Origin: Demequinaceae bacterium
Lineage (GTDB): Bacteria; Actinomycetota; Actinomycetes; Actinomycetales; Demequinaceae
Direction of reading: 5' to 3'
Assembly: GCA_011524475.1 (NCBI GenBank)
Contig: WTKG01000150.1
Coordinates: 1-8,171, forward strand
Length of the DNA: 8,171 nucleotides
Part shown: piece after piece, positions 6,554-8,171 of the stretch
How positions within the stretch are numbered: the stretch's first letter is position 1
Layout: each line of letters begins with the position of its first letter
Notes under the pieces: generated by a model
Told to the model about the DNA's origin: nothing
Seen by the model: the letters and a program-made list of their open reading frames with translations, nothing else
The model's database searches: none
Made by a program: the position numbers and the translations under genes

Positions 6554-8171
6554 TTAAGCTTGCACGACAACCGGGACGATGATGGGACGTCTACGCAAAC
6601 GACTACCTACCCACCGGCCAATGGTGCGGCGTACCACCTGCTGCAATTGATGGGTGTCCGCCATTCCACCACGGGTCGCTTCTTCCACTGCTTTCACAAT
6701 GGCGGGTGCGATTTGCGCGAATACCTCTTCGTCTTCCGCCACCCCTCGCGCCATAATTTCTGGTTCCTTCACCACGGCACCTGTCGCGGAATCAATGACC
6801 ACAAAAACCGACACGAACCCTTCTTCTCCGAGAATCCGCCGATCTTTGAGTTCCGCGTCCGTGATCTCTCCCACGCTGGAGCCATCAACGTACACGTAAT
6901 GGCACGGCACCTCTCCCACGACTTCTGCCGTGCCGTCACGCAGATCTACCACGACACCGTCTCGGGCATACATCACCCGTTCTCGTGGAATACCTGTGTC
7001 CACTGCAAGTTCCCCATTGGCAATGAGGTGACGCACTTCTCCGTGCACCGGCATCACGTTGCGGGGTCGCACGATGTTGTAGCAGTACAAAAGTTCCCCG
7101 GCACTTGCGTGACCAGAGACATGCACGCGGGCGTTTCCTTGATGTACCACAGTGGCGCCCCGCCTCATCAAACCGTTGATGACGCGAAAAACAGCATTTT
7201 CGTTTCCTGGAATGAGTGAGGAAGCGAAAACCACAAGGTCCCCTTCCCCCACATCAACCTTGTAGTCCCCGTTGGCAATTCTGCTGAGCGCCGCCATAGG
7301 CTCACCTTGGGAGCCGGTCGCCATAAAGACCACCTGATCGCGCGGAAGGTCATCTGCCTTCTTTGCATCAACCAGGATCCCTTCAGGGAGGGTGAGGTAG
7401 CCCAACTCTGCCGCAATCGCCATGTTGCGCACCATGGACCGCCCTGCAAGCGCCACGCGCCTGCCGTGGGCGTGGGCGGCATCAATGATTTGCTGCACCC
7501 GGTGCACGTGTGAGGCGAAGCTCGCACACACGATGCGGCCTTCTGCTTGGGAGAAGAGGCGGTCAAGGGTGGGGCCGATTTCTTTTTCGTGCGTGGTGAA
7601 GCCGGGGATGTGGGCGTTGGTGGAATCTGTCATGAAGAGATCCACCCCCTCTGCACCCAAACGCGCGAAAGCGCGCAGGTCCGTCACCCGACCGTCCAGG
7701 GGAAGCTGATCCATCTTGAAGTCGCCTGTGTGTAGCACTGTGCCTGCCGCAGTACGCACCATCACCGCCAAAGCGTCCGGAATTGAATGGTTCACGGCAA
7801 CGAATTCGAGTTCAAAACTAGGTAACTGATATGTGGAGTCCTCGGATACCTCCACCAAAACGGGGGTGATCTTGTGCTCTTTTAATTTGGCTTCGATAAA
7901 CGCGAGCGTGAGTTTCGAGCCGATCAACGGAATATCGCTGCGCATGCGCAGCAAGTACGGGACAGCCCCAATGTGATCTTCGTGCCCATGTGTCAGCACC
8001 ACTGCCTCGATGTCGTCGAGACGGTCTTCGACATAACTGAAGTCCGGGAGAATCAGATCAACTCCAGGCTGATCGTCGTCTGGGAATAACACACCGCAGT
8101 CGATCACCAGCAGTTTGCCTGCAATTTCACACACCGCCATATTGCGGCCCACTTCGCCCAGACCACCCAAC
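6554..8171 (-). CDS. rnj: Ribonuclease J (5' end cut by window edge)
   Basis: About 538 residues are visible; the reading frame runs off the right edge. The first visible codon, TTG at 8168-8170, is probably an internal Leu of the usual LGGLGEVGRNM start region, so only some 15-20 residues should be missing. The protein is a metallo-beta-lactamase/beta-CASP nuclease. Visible motifs, counted from 8170, are HGHEDH 61-66, H127, HTGD 147-150, DSTNA 182-186, FASHVHR 218-224, TGSQGEP 285-291 and HVSGHASAGEL 350-360, then MPVHGEVRHL 373-382 and the C-terminal domain. All zinc ligands appear intact. RNase J is a cytoplasmic 5'-3' exonuclease and endonuclease for mRNA decay and rRNA maturation. The gene ends with TAA at 6554-6556. 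In actinobacteria dapA commonly lies just upstream, beyond this window. Confidence in family is very high. Confidence 0.96.
   Translation of the reverse strand, partial: LGGLGEVGRNMAVCEIAGKLLVIDCGVLFPDDDQPGVDLILPDFSYVEDRLDDIEAVVLTHGHEDHIGAVPYLLRMRSDIPLIGSKLTLAFIEAKLKEHKITPVLVEVSEDSTYQLPSFELEFVAVNHSIPDALAVMVRTAAGTVLHTGDFKMDQLPLDGRVTDLRAFARLGAEGVDLFMTDSTNAHIPGFTTHEKEIGPTLDRLFSQAEGRIVCASFASHVHRVQQIIDAAHAHGRRVALAGRSMVRNMAIAAELGYLTLPEGILVDAKKADDLPRDQVVFMATGSQGEPMAALSRIANGDYKVDVGEGDLVVFASSLIPGNENAVFRVINGLMRRGATVVHQGNARVHVSGHASAGELLYCYNIVRPRNVMPVHGEVRHLIANGELAVDTGIPRERVMYARDGVVVDLRDGTAEVVGEVPCHYVYVDGSSVGEITDAELKDRRILGEEGFVSVFVVIDSATGAVVKEPEIMARGVAEDEEVFAQIAPAIVKAVEEATRGGMADTHQLQQVVRRTIGRWVGSRLRRRPIIVPVVVQA

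Noticed and set aside
6490..6570. Extension of ftsK to the TTG at 6570
   Set aside because: The 27-29 extra residues do not resemble FtsK N-termini and overlap the rnj stop. The ATGs at 6489 and 6483 lead directly into the basic tail. Kept only as a remote coupling possibility.
6260..7219. Open frame of 319 codons on the plus strand across the ftsK start and the rnj 3' half
   Set aside because: It lies wholly antisense to two strongly conserved genes, is rich in His and Arg as expected for a complement frame of GC-rich coding DNA, and shows no recognisable domain.
7662..7675. Inverted repeat CGCGC-GAAA-GCGCG inside rnj
   Set aside because: It falls in conserved coding sequence (Leu-Arg-Ala-Phe-Ala-Arg), has no T run, and is explained by GC-rich codons.

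Overview
The window looks like core chromosome of an actinobacterium. The layout, moderately high GC by eye, the actinobacterial style of the CapA protein and the likely leaderless starts all point that way. The order rnj - ftsK - (extra genes) - pgsA matches a block I recall from Mycobacterium and other actinobacteria (dapA-rnj-ftsK-...-pgsA-clgR/recA). A family such as Actinomycetaceae would fit, but the sequence alone does not settle genus. No rRNA, tRNA, insertion sequence, CRISPR array or phage gene was seen, and no gene-free stretch exceeds 300 bases.

Five protein genes are present. At the left edge, on the minus strand, is the N-terminal part of a CDP-alcohol phosphatidyltransferase, most likely pgsA (1-249). 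A 54-base divergent spacer separates it from a plus-strand gene for a membrane-anchored CapA-family metallophosphoesterase-like protein (304-1650). Ten bases after that, in convergent orientation, ends a minus-strand gene for a 747-residue PAS-PAS-GGDEF-EAL protein with cyclic di-GMP synthase and phosphodiesterase signatures (1661-3904). Its GTG start overlaps by 4 bases the stop of ftsK (3901-6483, minus), the septal DNA translocase. Upstream of ftsK, 70 bases away on the same strand, is ribonuclease J (6554 to beyond the right edge).

Reading direction on the minus strand is rnj, ftsK, then the c-di-GMP gene. This looks like one co-directional unit in which the signalling enzyme is translationally coupled to the DNA translocase. 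The capA gene then interrupts the strand before pgsA resumes it. The c-di-GMP gene and capA appear to be lineage-specific cargo placed between ftsK and pgsA. Cyclic di-GMP often controls surface polymers and CapA proteins belong to surface-polymer systems, so a functional link is plausible but not shown.

The most notable features are the ftsK/c-di-GMP stop-start overlap, the 54-base divergent spacer carrying two -10 boxes placed for leaderless transcripts of both pgsA and capA, the intact GGDEF and EAL motifs with a lost inhibitory RxxD site, and six cysteines, including two adjacent pairs, in the predicted extracytoplasmic CapA domain. None of these amounts to a demonstrably new system. Every gene belongs to a recognisable family, and the novelty lies in arrangement and regulation.
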